Of a stretch of 56,927 nucleotides of DNA, positions 45,944 through 53,210 are shown piece after piece. The translations under genes and the position numbers were made by a program. Every line of letters begins with the position of its first letter. The stretch's first letter is position 1. Below the pieces are notes generated by a model that saw only the letters and a list, made by a program, of their open reading frames with translations, searched no databases and was not told where the DNA came from. Source of the stretch: an uncultured Bacilli bacterium. Lineage in GTDB: Bacteria; Bacillota_I; Bacilli_A; RF39; UBA660. The DNA lies in the NCBI GenBank assembly GCA_910584085.1, contig CAJTZY010000009.1, positions 1 to 56,927 of the forward strand, read 5' to 3'.

Positions 45944-46612
45944 TCATCTCTTTTCTAATAAATCAGGTCTTCTTTCTTTAGTCCTTTTTATTTGCTCTTC
46001 TCTTCTCCACTTATTGATATTAGCATGATGACCTGATAATAATACTTCTGGAACTTTCATTCCTCTAAAATCGCTAGGATGTGTATATACTGGATAATCA
46101 AGTAAATTATCATTGAATGAATCATTTATATGTGACTCTTCTTCAATTACACCATCAATTAATCTTATAATACTATCACTTATTGCCATAGCAGGTATCT
46201 CTCCACCTGTTAATACAAAATCACCTATGCTAATTTCTATATCTACTATACTTCTTATTCTCTCATCAAAACCTTCATAATGCCCACAAATTATTATCAA
46301 ATGTTTTTCTTTAGATAATTCATAAGCAGTACTCTCAGTATACTTTTCTCCCTGTGGAGTCATAAGTATTACTTTAGAATCACTCTTCTTTAAAGATTCA
46401 ACCGCATCAAATATAGGTTGTGGCATTAAAACCATGCCTTTTCCTCCACCAAATCCATAATCATCAACCTTTTTATGTGGATCAAGTGAATAATCTCTTA
46501 TATTATGAATACTAATTTTTACTTTATTAGAATCAATAGCCCTTTTAATTATTGATTCATTAATAAATCCATTAAACATACTTGGAAAAAGTGTTAAAAT
46601 ATCAATCTTCAT
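45944..46612 (-). CDS. trmD: tRNA (guanine-N1-)-methyltransferase TrmD
   Basis: 222 aa. It methylates G37 of tRNAs to prevent frameshifting. The trefoil-knot SAM site is formed by GHYEGFDERI near 110 and SIGDFVLTGGE near 130. GGGKGMVLMPQP near 57 is also typical. Length is slightly shorter than the E. coli enzyme, as usual in Firmicutes. It overlaps rimM by 11 bp. Confidence 0.96.
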   Translation of the reverse strand: MKIDILTLFPSMFNGFINESIIKRAIDSNKVKISIHNIRDYSLDPHKKVDDYGFGGGKGMVLMPQPIFDAVESLKKSDSKVILMTPQGEKYTESTAYELSKEKHLIIICGHYEGFDERIRSIVDIEISIGDFVLTGGEIPAMAISDSIIRLIDGVIEEESHINDSFNDNLLDYPVYTHPSDFRGMKVPEVLLSGHHANINKWRREEQIKRTKERRPDLLEKR

Positions 46613-47087
46613 TATCTAAACCCTCTATATAATTTATATTTACTTTATTATTTTCTAAATCTATTTTTTTTATAAATTCTGAGATATTAGGTACCATATG
46701 CCTTTTTATACCATCTATTACAAGTACAGTATATAAATCAGTCTTAAGTATCTCTACAACTTTACCTTTATAAATATCATTATCATATACAGAAAGTCCA
46801 ACTAAATCTTCATCTAAATATCCATCAAATTTATAACTATTTCTATCAACATAAACATTTAGTCCTTTTAAGTTTAATGCATCATCAATTGTATTAATAT
46901 TTTCTATTGTTATCATATCATACATTTTATGACATCTATATGATCTTATAGTATATTTATTATCATTAATAATTATTTCATTACCACTTTTAAAAACTAA
47001 ATCTTTATATTTAAAATCACTTATAATTCTAACTTCGCCCTCTAGTCCATGTGTATTTACAAGTTTTCCTATATATATCAAATCCAT
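46602..47087 (-). CDS. rimM: Ribosome maturation factor RimM
   Basis: 161 aa. It helps late assembly of the 30S head through ribosomal protein S19. The start IYIGKLVNTHGLEGEVRI is diagnostic, and the PRC-barrel half follows with DEDLVGLSVYD near 93 and IDGIKRHMVPNI near 127. It overlaps trmD by 11 bp, as usual. Confidence 0.94.
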   Translation of the reverse strand: MDLIYIGKLVNTHGLEGEVRIISDFKYKDLVFKSGNEIIINDNKYTIRSYRCHKMYDMITIENINTIDDALNLKGLNVYVDRNSYKFDGYLDEDLVGLSVYDNDIYKGKVVEILKTDLYTVLVIDGIKRHMVPNISEFIKKIDLENNKVNINYIEGLDNED

Positions 47088-47094
47088 AATATAC

Positions 47095-47820
47095 CTACTT
47101 ATCTAATTCATACATAATTATACTAGCAGCGACTCCTACATTTAAACTTTCACATTTATTATTCATATCAATATATACATAGTCACTGCATAGTTCTAGT
47201 ACTTTAGAATTTACTCCATTTCCTTCGTTACCAACTATTATAGCAAATTTTTCACACTTTTCAAGCATTTTTATACTTTTTCCATTAGTTACCTTTGTTC
47301 CATATATTTTATAACCTTGCTTTTTTAAGTTTGGTAAAAGTTCTAATAAATCTTTTTCTATGATATTTATATTAAATAACATACCTTGTGTAGCTCTTAT
47401 TACCTTAGAATTATATAAATCAACTGAATTTTTACTTAAAACAATTGTATCCATATTGAAAGCTACTGCACTTCTGATTATTGTTCCAAGATTACCTGGA
47501 TCTTGTACATCATCCAATATAATTATCTTATTTCCAATATTGTTCTCATTTATTTTTTTACATATACCCATAATTTTAGGTGGATTATCTAAATCGCTTA
47601 TATATTTTAATATATTATTAGTTACATAAATAGTATCAATATTCAAGTTAAAAATGGTTCCCTCTTCAAGTATCAATTCCTTTAAATATCCATTCTTATA
47701 TGCCTCATTAACTAAATGTTCACCTTCTATTAAAAATTCATTAAATTCATCTCTATACTTTTTAGAATTTAATTTTTTTATACTTTTTATTTTTTTATTT
47801 TGAGCAGATGTAAAAACCAT
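47095..47820 (-). CDS. TrmH/SpoU family RNA 2'-O-ribose methyltransferase
   Basis: 241 aa. An N-terminal substrate-binding domain (INEFLIEGEHLVNEAY-type region near 27) precedes the knotted SPOUT fold. Motifs: DDVQDPGNLGTIIRSAVAFNM near 110-130 and LEKCEKFAIIVGNEGNGVN near 185-203, plus SLNVGVAASIIMYEL at the end. Target rRNA or tRNA site is unknown; it resembles RlmB/YsgA. Start follows TATAAT, 6 nt, GGTGAT, 4 nt. Confidence 0.9.
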   Translation of the reverse strand: MVFTSAQNKKIKSIKKLNSKKYRDEFNEFLIEGEHLVNEAYKNGYLKELILEEGTIFNLNIDTIYVTNNILKYISDLDNPPKIMGICKKINENNIGNKIIILDDVQDPGNLGTIIRSAVAFNMDTIVLSKNSVDLYNSKVIRATQGMLFNINIIEKDLLELLPNLKKQGYKIYGTKVTNGKSIKMLEKCEKFAIIVGNEGNGVNSKVLELCSDYVYIDMNNKCESLNVGVAASIIMYELDK

Positions 47821-47824
47821 TTAA

Positions 47825-47842
47825 ATCACCATTTTTATTATA
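47825..47842 (-). promoter_or_regulatory. Compact -10/SD start module of the TrmH-type gene
   Basis: TATAAT (47842-47837), 6 nt, GGTGAT (47830-47825), 4 nt, ATG at 47820. Confidence 0.6.
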
Positions 47843-47847
47843 TAGAA

Positions 47848-47876
47848 AAAAAACACTTTTTTCAAGTGCTTTAAAA
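47848..47876 (-). terminator. Intrinsic terminator of the paralogous LRR-like genes
   Basis: Minus-strand AAGCACTT pairs with AAGTGTTT (one G-T), followed by T. Confidence 0.6.
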
Positions 47877-47895
47877 TTTATTATTTTAATATTAA

Positions 47896-49218
47896 TTATA
47901 TAATTTTTCCTGATGGATTACTATATTTCTGATTTTCTATTTCCTCTTTAAATGAATTGTTTTCTAAAAAATAATCACCATTTTTTATAAGGCTTGGACA
48001 AACTATTTCTTTTAATACTGAATTAGCATATAAAAAGTAATCATCTACTTCTTCTGTACTTGGTATATACAAGTACTTTAAACTATTATTTAAATTTAAA
48101 AAGAAACTGCCTATCCTTTTATTATTTGGTAAATATACATCTTTTAATGATGTGTTTCTATGTAAAAAGAAATCGCCTATTTCAGTATTTAAATTATTAT
48201 AATATCCTATTATTTTATTGGTTTTATCTATTTGTATAGTAATAACGTTGCCATCTAAAGTTTCTATATGTATATTTTTATTATTACTTAATTTTAATTT
48301 TTCTATAAAAATAGTACTAATATTAGTTATGGTATCACCAAATGAATCAGTTAAAAATTCATCATATAACCCTATATTTTTTTCTTTTAAATCTAGTATA
48401 AAATAATCAAGTACTATATACCTTTCCTTTTGATCATATTCGATTATATCTTTTCCATCGATTATTATATTTTCTGGACAATAATATATTCCATTTATTT
48501 CATAATTATATTTATAGTATTTACCATCACTTGCTTTAATATATCCAGGTATACTAAACTCATCATTACTATTTTCATATATATTTAAATTGTAATCACG
48601 CTCAAAAGCATATGTTAATCCTGGTATTATATTTTCTAGGTTATTTGAAAATGTTGCATCTGGACTATCAACCCTATCATTATATCTATTTTTTATTGAT
48701 AGTGTATTTACCTTGCCCCTTTCAAATTGAATACTTATAACAGATATTCCATATTCATCTTGCCTTTTAGGATTAGAAAAATTTTCCCTTTTTATTTCAT
48801 CTACATTTTTCTTCACTGCAAAAAACACATAATTTTCTTCTAATCTATTTTCATTAAATGTACAAAGAGCCTCACCCTTAGCATAATACTTTTTAAAACT
48901 ATTAATATCACTTTCCGATTCACATTCATAGAGAAGATATCCAGCATCACTCATTAATTCTTTTGCACTTTTATTAGTAATTTTATTATTAAAATTAATA
49001 TCAATTAATCCATAAATATAATTTTTAAAATCATATACTAAATTATTACTTATAATATCATCATATAAAAATTTAGAGTGAGCAAACTTAGCTTCTAATA
49101 AACTAAATAATAAACCTGGTGACTCTAATATAGTTGAAAATTTTCTACGGCAAAAATGCATCATATTTTCGCCATATTTATCTTTAATTTTTAATAACTC
49201 TTGACTTAAATTACTCAT
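47896..49218 (-). CDS. LRR-like protein, paralog A of an unknown family
   Basis: 440 aa, no signal peptide. The N-terminal domain contains IKDKYGENMMHFCRR at the start, FKNYIYGLID near 66 and PDATFSNNLENIIPGLTYAFE near 190. From about residue 335 there are four irregular 22-residue repeats (IGSFFLNLNNSLKYLYIP type) that resemble LRR_5. The protein upstream (49249-50691) has the same architecture and near-identical motifs, so they are tandem duplicates. Function is not known. Confidence 0.8.
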   Translation of the reverse strand: MSNLSQELLKIKDKYGENMMHFCRRKFSTILESPGLLFSLLEAKFAHSKFLYDDIISNNLVYDFKNYIYGLIDINFNNKITNKSAKELMSDAGYLLYECESESDINSFKKYYAKGEALCTFNENRLEENYVFFAVKKNVDEIKRENFSNPKRQDEYGISVISIQFERGKVNTLSIKNRYNDRVDSPDATFSNNLENIIPGLTYAFERDYNLNIYENSNDEFSIPGYIKASDGKYYKYNYEINGIYYCPENIIIDGKDIIEYDQKERYIVLDYFILDLKEKNIGLYDEFLTDSFGDTITNISTIFIEKLKLSNNKNIHIETLDGNVITIQIDKTNKIIGYYNNLNTEIGDFFLHRNTSLKDVYLPNNKRIGSFFLNLNNSLKYLYIPSTEEVDDYFLYANSVLKEIVCPSLIKNGDYFLENNSFKEEIENQKYSNPSGKII

Positions 49219-49248
49219 ATATTAAAGCCTCCATAAAATTTATTATAT

Positions 49249-50691
49249 TTATCTTTTTAATACTTTTTGTTTATTTTTGCAAATAATACTTTGAAGTGAT
49301 ATATACCTATTTTCAGTTAAACATTCTTGTTCATATCCTTCTAAATTTGGACAATATACTTCCGTTATTTTATAATTTTTTTCTAAAGTTCCTCTTTTAA
49401 ACATTTTCATTTTTGGAAAATTTATTTCTTCTAATGTTATATTTTCATTTAAAAAGAATATATCTATATCTTCTAAATTTGGAGCAGATATACTTTTTAA
49501 CTTTCTATTTTTTCCTAAAAACCATTTCCCAATTTTAACTGTTTTAGGTATTTCTATATTCACTAACTCTTCATTATAAACTAAAAAGTCATCACCTATT
49601 TCTTCAACATTTTTAACGTTTATATAATTTAATTTACTACAATTATATAAATATTTATTACCTAGCCTTTTTATATTATCATTGCTATATTTAATAATTC
49701 TATTTAATTTATCAAGTACCATAATTATCTCACTGCCAGTACTTGGCGTGATTACAATTTTTTTATATTCACTTGTTTTTACTATATTTATTTTTTTTAT
49801 ATTATCTGTAAAATCATTTATAAAACTATCCTTAATTTTATCATCATATAAACTAATTTTCTTTTCCTTTAAATCTAGTATAAAATAATCAAACACTATA
49901 AATCTTTCTGAATCATATTTTATAACTTCAAATTTATCAATTATTATATTATTTGGACAGTAATAAATATTATTTATTTCACAATTATATTTATAATATT
50001 TTCCATCATTTGCAACAGTATAAAGAGGTATTTCAAGGTTTGCTATTCCACCTGTAACCATTAAATTATATTTTTTTTCAAAAGCATATGTTAAACCAGG
50101 CATTATATTATCTAAATTATTTGAAAATGTAGCATCAGGATTTAATACTGTATGGTTATATCTATTTTTTATTGATAGATGATTAATATTCCCTCTCATA
50201 AACTGAATACTTAAAATTGATGTGCCATATTCATCCTGCCTATCTGGATTAGGAAAATTTTTTCTTTTTATTTCATCTATATTATCTTTAATAGCAAAAA
50301 ATACAAAGTACGAATTTAATCTATTTTGATATATAAATGTGCAAATCTCTTCATCTATCTCATAATACTTTTTAAAACTTTGAATATCTTTCTCTGATGT
50401 ACATTCATAAAGTGTATAACCAGCTTCTTTAAGCAATTCTTCTGGAGTTTTATCAGTTATTATTCTATTTTCATTAGTGTCGATAATTCCATAAATATAA
50501 TTTTTAAACTTTATACTTAAATTATTATTAATTATATCTGTATATAAAAATTTAGAATATGGAAATTTTGAACTAAGTAGTTCAAATAATACCCCCTTAT
50601 CAAGTAATGTTGGAAACATCATACGACAAAAATGCATCATAGATTCCCCATATTTATCCTTTATTCTTAACAATTCATTATTATCCCTCAT
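49249..50691 (-). CDS. LRR-like protein, paralog B of an unknown family
   Basis: 480 aa from the ATG at 50691, which has AGGTG 9 nt upstream; a GTG at 50703 is less likely. The same motifs as paralog A appear: IKDKYGESMMHFCRM, FKNYIYGIIDTNE and PDATFSNNLDNIMPGLTYAFE. The C-terminal repeats number about five (IGKWFLGKNRKLKSISAPNLE type), one or two more than in A. There is no secretion signal. The two genes lie 30 bp apart, downstream of obg. Confidence 0.8.
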   Translation of the reverse strand: MRDNNELLRIKDKYGESMMHFCRMMFPTLLDKGVLFELLSSKFPYSKFLYTDIINNNLSIKFKNYIYGIIDTNENRIITDKTPEELLKEAGYTLYECTSEKDIQSFKKYYEIDEEICTFIYQNRLNSYFVFFAIKDNIDEIKRKNFPNPDRQDEYGTSILSIQFMRGNINHLSIKNRYNHTVLNPDATFSNNLDNIMPGLTYAFEKKYNLMVTGGIANLEIPLYTVANDGKYYKYNCEINNIYYCPNNIIIDKFEVIKYDSERFIVFDYFILDLKEKKISLYDDKIKDSFINDFTDNIKKINIVKTSEYKKIVITPSTGSEIIMVLDKLNRIIKYSNDNIKRLGNKYLYNCSKLNYINVKNVEEIGDDFLVYNEELVNIEIPKTVKIGKWFLGKNRKLKSISAPNLEDIDIFFLNENITLEEINFPKMKMFKRGTLEKNYKITEVYCPNLEGYEQECLTENRYISLQSIICKNKQKVLKR

Positions 50692-50709
50692 CAAACATAA
50701 CACCTTTAT

Positions 50710-51981
50710 TTAATCCTTATATTCAAATTCATAATCTAGAATTCGTACTGTATCTCCCTCTTTTATTCCCATTTCTTTTAGCTTATCATCTATACCAAGA
50801 CGTCTTAATTTTTTAGAAAATCTTCTAAATGCCTCATCACTTGCAAACCAAGTCATCTTAAGTATTTTTTCTATTTCATCACCTATTACTACAAAGGTAT
50901 CACCTTGTTTTTCTATTCTATATGGTTGCTCTTTCTTAAATTTATATAGAACATGACTTTCAAATTTTTCATCTTCATATAATGGTTGTTTTTCTATTTT
51001 ATCTAACATATCTGCAAGATGAATTAAAACTTTATCTATACCTTCGCCTGTTATCGCACTTATAGGATATACTGGAATACCAATTTCACTCGTAAATTTT
51101 TTAAAATTTTCACTTGATGATTCCATATCCATTTTATTTGCAATTATTATTTGAGGTTTATCCATTATTTTCTTATTAAAATTTTCCAGTTCCTTATTTA
51201 TAACTTTATAGTCCTCGATTGGATCTCTTCCCTCAAAAGCAGACATATCTATAATATGTGCGATTACTCTTGTTCTTTCAATATGTTTTAAAAATTTATC
51301 TCCAAGACCTTCACCAAGTGAAGCACCTTCGATAAGTCCAGGTAAATCCGCTACTACAAAAGATCTATTATCTGTTGTTTTTACTACTCCAAGATTAGGG
51401 GTAAGTGTTGTAAAATGGTATGCCGCAATTTTAGGTTTAGCTGCACTTATTTTGCTTATAAATGTACTTTTACCTACACTAGGCATTCCAACAAGTCCAA
51501 CATCTGCAAGAAGCTTTAATTCAACTTTAACCTTTTTTACCTCACCAGGTTCTCCATTTTCACAAAATGCTGGTGCTGGATTTGCACGTGTTGCAAATGC
51601 CATATTCCCACGGCCTCCGCGTCCTCCATTTGCAGCTATTACTCTATCTCCATTTTTAGTTAAATCACCTATTATCAAATTAGTATCTATATCCGTTATA
51701 ACTGTACCAACAGGAACTTTTATAATAAGGTCTTCTGCATTTTTACCATTACAGCCCTTTCCCTCACCATGTGCACCTTGTTTTGCTTTATATATTTTTT
51801 TATACCTTAAATCAATCAATGTATTAAGGCCTTCATCAACCTCAAATATTATATTGCCTCCATGTCCACCATTTCCGCCAAATGGTCCACCCATTTCAAC
51901 ATATTTTTCTCTTCTAAATGCCATACAACCGTTCCCACCACGTCCAGCATTTAATTCTATTATTACTTCATCGATAAACAT
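50710..51981 (-). CDS. obg: GTPase Obg
   Basis: 423 aa from the ATG at 51981, after AGGAG; the ten extra residues of the longer frame have no ribosome site. The Obg domain begins FIDEVIIELNAGRGGNGC with Gly-rich turns (GGPFGGNGGHGG). The G domain has GMPSVGKST, DLPGLIEGAS, NKMD and SAITGEG. A C-terminal OCT domain follows from about 340. It acts in 50S ribosome assembly and stress control. Confidence 0.97.
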   Translation of the reverse strand: MFIDEVIIELNAGRGGNGCMAFRREKYVEMGGPFGGNGGHGGNIIFEVDEGLNTLIDLRYKKIYKAKQGAHGEGKGCNGKNAEDLIIKVPVGTVITDIDTNLIIGDLTKNGDRVIAANGGRGGRGNMAFATRANPAPAFCENGEPGEVKKVKVELKLLADVGLVGMPSVGKSTFISKISAAKPKIAAYHFTTLTPNLGVVKTTDNRSFVVADLPGLIEGASLGEGLGDKFLKHIERTRVIAHIIDMSAFEGRDPIEDYKVINKELENFNKKIMDKPQIIIANKMDMESSSENFKKFTSEIGIPVYPISAITGEGIDKVLIHLADMLDKIEKQPLYEDEKFESHVLYKFKKEQPYRIEKQGDTFVVIGDEIEKILKMTWFASDEAFRRFSKKLRRLGIDDKLKEMGIKEGDTVRILDYEFEYKD

Positions 51982-52054
51982 GAAATTCCTCCATTCATGA
52001 GTATTATACACTAAAAAATATCAAATTAACAGTGATTTTATATTGATTTTAGTA

Positions 52055-52096
52055 TTGACAAATATTTTATATATTATATAATGTTCTAGTGGTGAA
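52055..52096 (+). promoter_or_regulatory. Promoter and compact start of the kinase-like gene
   Basis: TTGACA (52055-52060), 16 bp, TATAAT (52077-52082), 8 nt, GGTGAA (52091-52096), 4 nt, ATG at 52101. Confidence 0.65.
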
Positions 52097-52100
52097 AAAA

Positions 52101-52802
52101 ATGAACATAATAGAAAAATCAGAATTAAAAGATATAATACATCAAAGAGAAATGCTTGGTTGCGAGTCAGAATTATACACTTGTGTATTTAATAATAAAA
52201 TATTAATATATAAAGAGCCTTATGACTTTACTGAAGAACAAATTAGTACATTAGAAAAAATATCAAGTATTAAAAATAAAAAGTTAACTTTACCTATGCA
52301 TTTAGTATATGATAAAAATAAATTTTCTGGATATCTTACAGAATATCTATATAATTATTTATCAATTTTTTATTTAAAAGATATTAATTTAAAAAGAAAA
52401 ATCAGAATTTTAAAGCATTCTAAGGATGCAATTTTGTCGATGCATAGTAACAATATAATTCATTTGGATTTAAGTCCATCTAATATTATGTGTAAAGGTG
52501 CAAAAATCAAAATTATTGATTTTGACGATTCTGTTTATAATTATAACTATAAACCATCACTTTTGAATTCATATGCTAGATCATACTTAAAACTAAATGA
52601 TTTAGATTATTCAGTTGATATTTTTTTATTTAATATAACTACTCTTTCTTTAATTTTTGATATTCCTTTCTATGATATACTTAAATCTTGCACAACTCCA
52701 AAAATTGATAGTACTCTTAGTGGTGAGAAAGAGGAAATTTGGCAAAAAATTAAAGAAAAGAAAAGATTAGAAAATACCGATTTTTTAATTGATTATTATT
52801 AA
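52101..52802 (+). CDS. Small protein-kinase-like (APH/Ser-Thr kinase fold) protein
   Basis: 233 aa. The kinase lysine is probably in IYKEPYDF near residue 33. The catalytic loop is HLDLSPSNIMC near 118-128 (HxD and Asn present) and the metal-binding motif is IDFDD near 136-140, where DFG would be expected. Both essential Asp and the Asn are kept, so activity is plausible. There are no transmembrane or PASTA domains, so it is not a PrkC-type kinase. It is a single-gene unit. Substrate is unknown. Confidence 0.78.
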   Translation: MNIIEKSELKDIIHQREMLGCESELYTCVFNNKILIYKEPYDFTEEQISTLEKISSIKNKKLTLPMHLVYDKNKFSGYLTEYLYNYLSIFYLKDINLKRKIRILKHSKDAILSMHSNNIIHLDLSPSNIMCKGAKIKIIDFDDSVYNYNYKPSLLNSYARSYLKLNDLDYSVDIFLFNITTLSLIFDIPFYDILKSCTTPKIDSTLSGEKEEIWQKIKEKKRLENTDFLIDYY

Positions 52803-52819
52803 TTATTCAAATTTTAAGT

Positions 52820-52848
52820 TTGACAAATAGTACAAATTATGTTAGTAT
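52820..52848 (+). promoter_or_regulatory. Promoter of the candidate antitoxin RNA
   Basis: TTGACA (52820-52825) and TAGTAT (52843-52848) are 17 bp apart. Confidence 0.6.
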
Positions 52849-52875
52849 GTATTTAGTGAGAAAATTCTCATATAA

Positions 52876-52923
52876 TAAAAAAGAGATACATTTGATATTG
52901 TCTTGTTAAATGCAATCTCTGTT
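52876..52923 (-). terminator. Terminator of the candidate toxin transcript
   Basis: Minus-strand AGAGAT and CATTT pair with AAATG and ATCTCT, followed by six T. The same hairpin forms the 5' part of the antisense RNA. Confidence 0.55.
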
Positions 52924-52933
52924 CAATGACTTT

Positions 52934-52960
52934 GAAAGCACCATTTGGTGTTTTCTTTTT
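52934..52960 (+). terminator. Terminator of the candidate antitoxin RNA
   Basis: GAAAGCACC, loop ATTT, GGTGTTTTC, then TTTTT. Confidence 0.7.
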
Positions 52961-53029
52961 AGTTAATTCTTATTTCTAAGAACTACGATAGTACAAAGTA
53001 CAATAAAAGCAAAATTTAATACTAATTCC
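52961..53029 (-). CDS. Candidate hydrophobic toxin peptide
   Basis: A minus-strand frame within 52961-53029 reads TTG, then ELVLNFAFIVLCTIVVLRNKN and stop, about 22 residues. It would be one membrane helix with a basic tail, like type I toxins. Its start is TTG with no clear ribosome site, which weakens it. A promoter (TTGAAA-18-TATAAT) lies just upstream, and the antisense RNA overlaps the 3' end of its transcript. A chance frame in T-rich DNA is a real alternative. Confidence 0.35.
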
Positions 53030-53034
53030 AATCA

Positions 53035-53064
53035 ATTATATACTATTTATATATATAATTTCAA
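53035..53064 (-). promoter_or_regulatory. Promoter of the candidate toxin transcript
   Basis: Minus-strand TTGAAA (53064-53059) and TATAAT (53040-53035) are 18 bp apart. Confidence 0.5.
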
Positions 53065-53184
53065 GTAAAATTTTTTACTTTTTTAATATTTTAAGTTTAC
53101 TACCTCAGCCAACTATCAAAATTTTCTAAATTAAATTCATCTAATCAATTTTATATATCAATATTTTATTAAACAATTTATTCT

Positions 53185-53210
53185 AAAAACATGTCACTTG
53201 ACATGTTTTT
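53185..53210 (-). terminator. Intrinsic terminator of the symporter gene
   Basis: AAAAACATGTCA and TGACATGTTTTT are perfectly inverted around 2 nt and include the stop codon. A run of T follows on the minus strand. Confidence 0.75.

Larger units (their letters stand above)
52855..52960 (+). ncRNA. Candidate antisense small RNA (type I antitoxin)
   Basis: A promoter and a strong terminator delimit a noncoding transcript of about 106 nt. It contains a GAGAA/TTCTC hairpin, a long hairpin (AGAGAT...ATCTCT, CATTT...AAATG, 52882-52920) and a terminator hairpin GAAAGCACC/GGTGTTTTC. It is antisense over about 85 nt to the minus-strand transcript below. It matches no known housekeeping RNA that I recognise. 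Confidence 0.55.
52803..53193. other. 390 bp gap with convergent small transcripts
   Basis: The gap between the kinase-like and symporter genes holds a plus-strand promoter, small RNA and terminator (52820-52960) and a minus-strand promoter with a possible toxin peptide (53064-52876). Further on are a second plus-strand hairpin with T run (53064-53087), AT-rich DNA and the symporter terminator. Confidence 0.6.

Noticed and set aside
51452..52000. 182-aa plus-strand frame opposite obg
   Set aside because: It is Pro/Ser-rich because it mirrors the Gly-rich Obg domain. No start signal or family match supports it.
52855..52960. tracrRNA, 6S RNA, SRP RNA or tmRNA identity for the small RNA
   Set aside because: No CRISPR repeats or cas genes are present. 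The conserved loops of SRP RNA, the large bulge of 6S RNA and a tag frame of tmRNA are missing.
53064..53087. Second plus-strand hairpin with T run
   Set aside because: It could end another small transcript, but no promoter, frame or conserved structure between 52961 and 53063 supports one on the plus strand.
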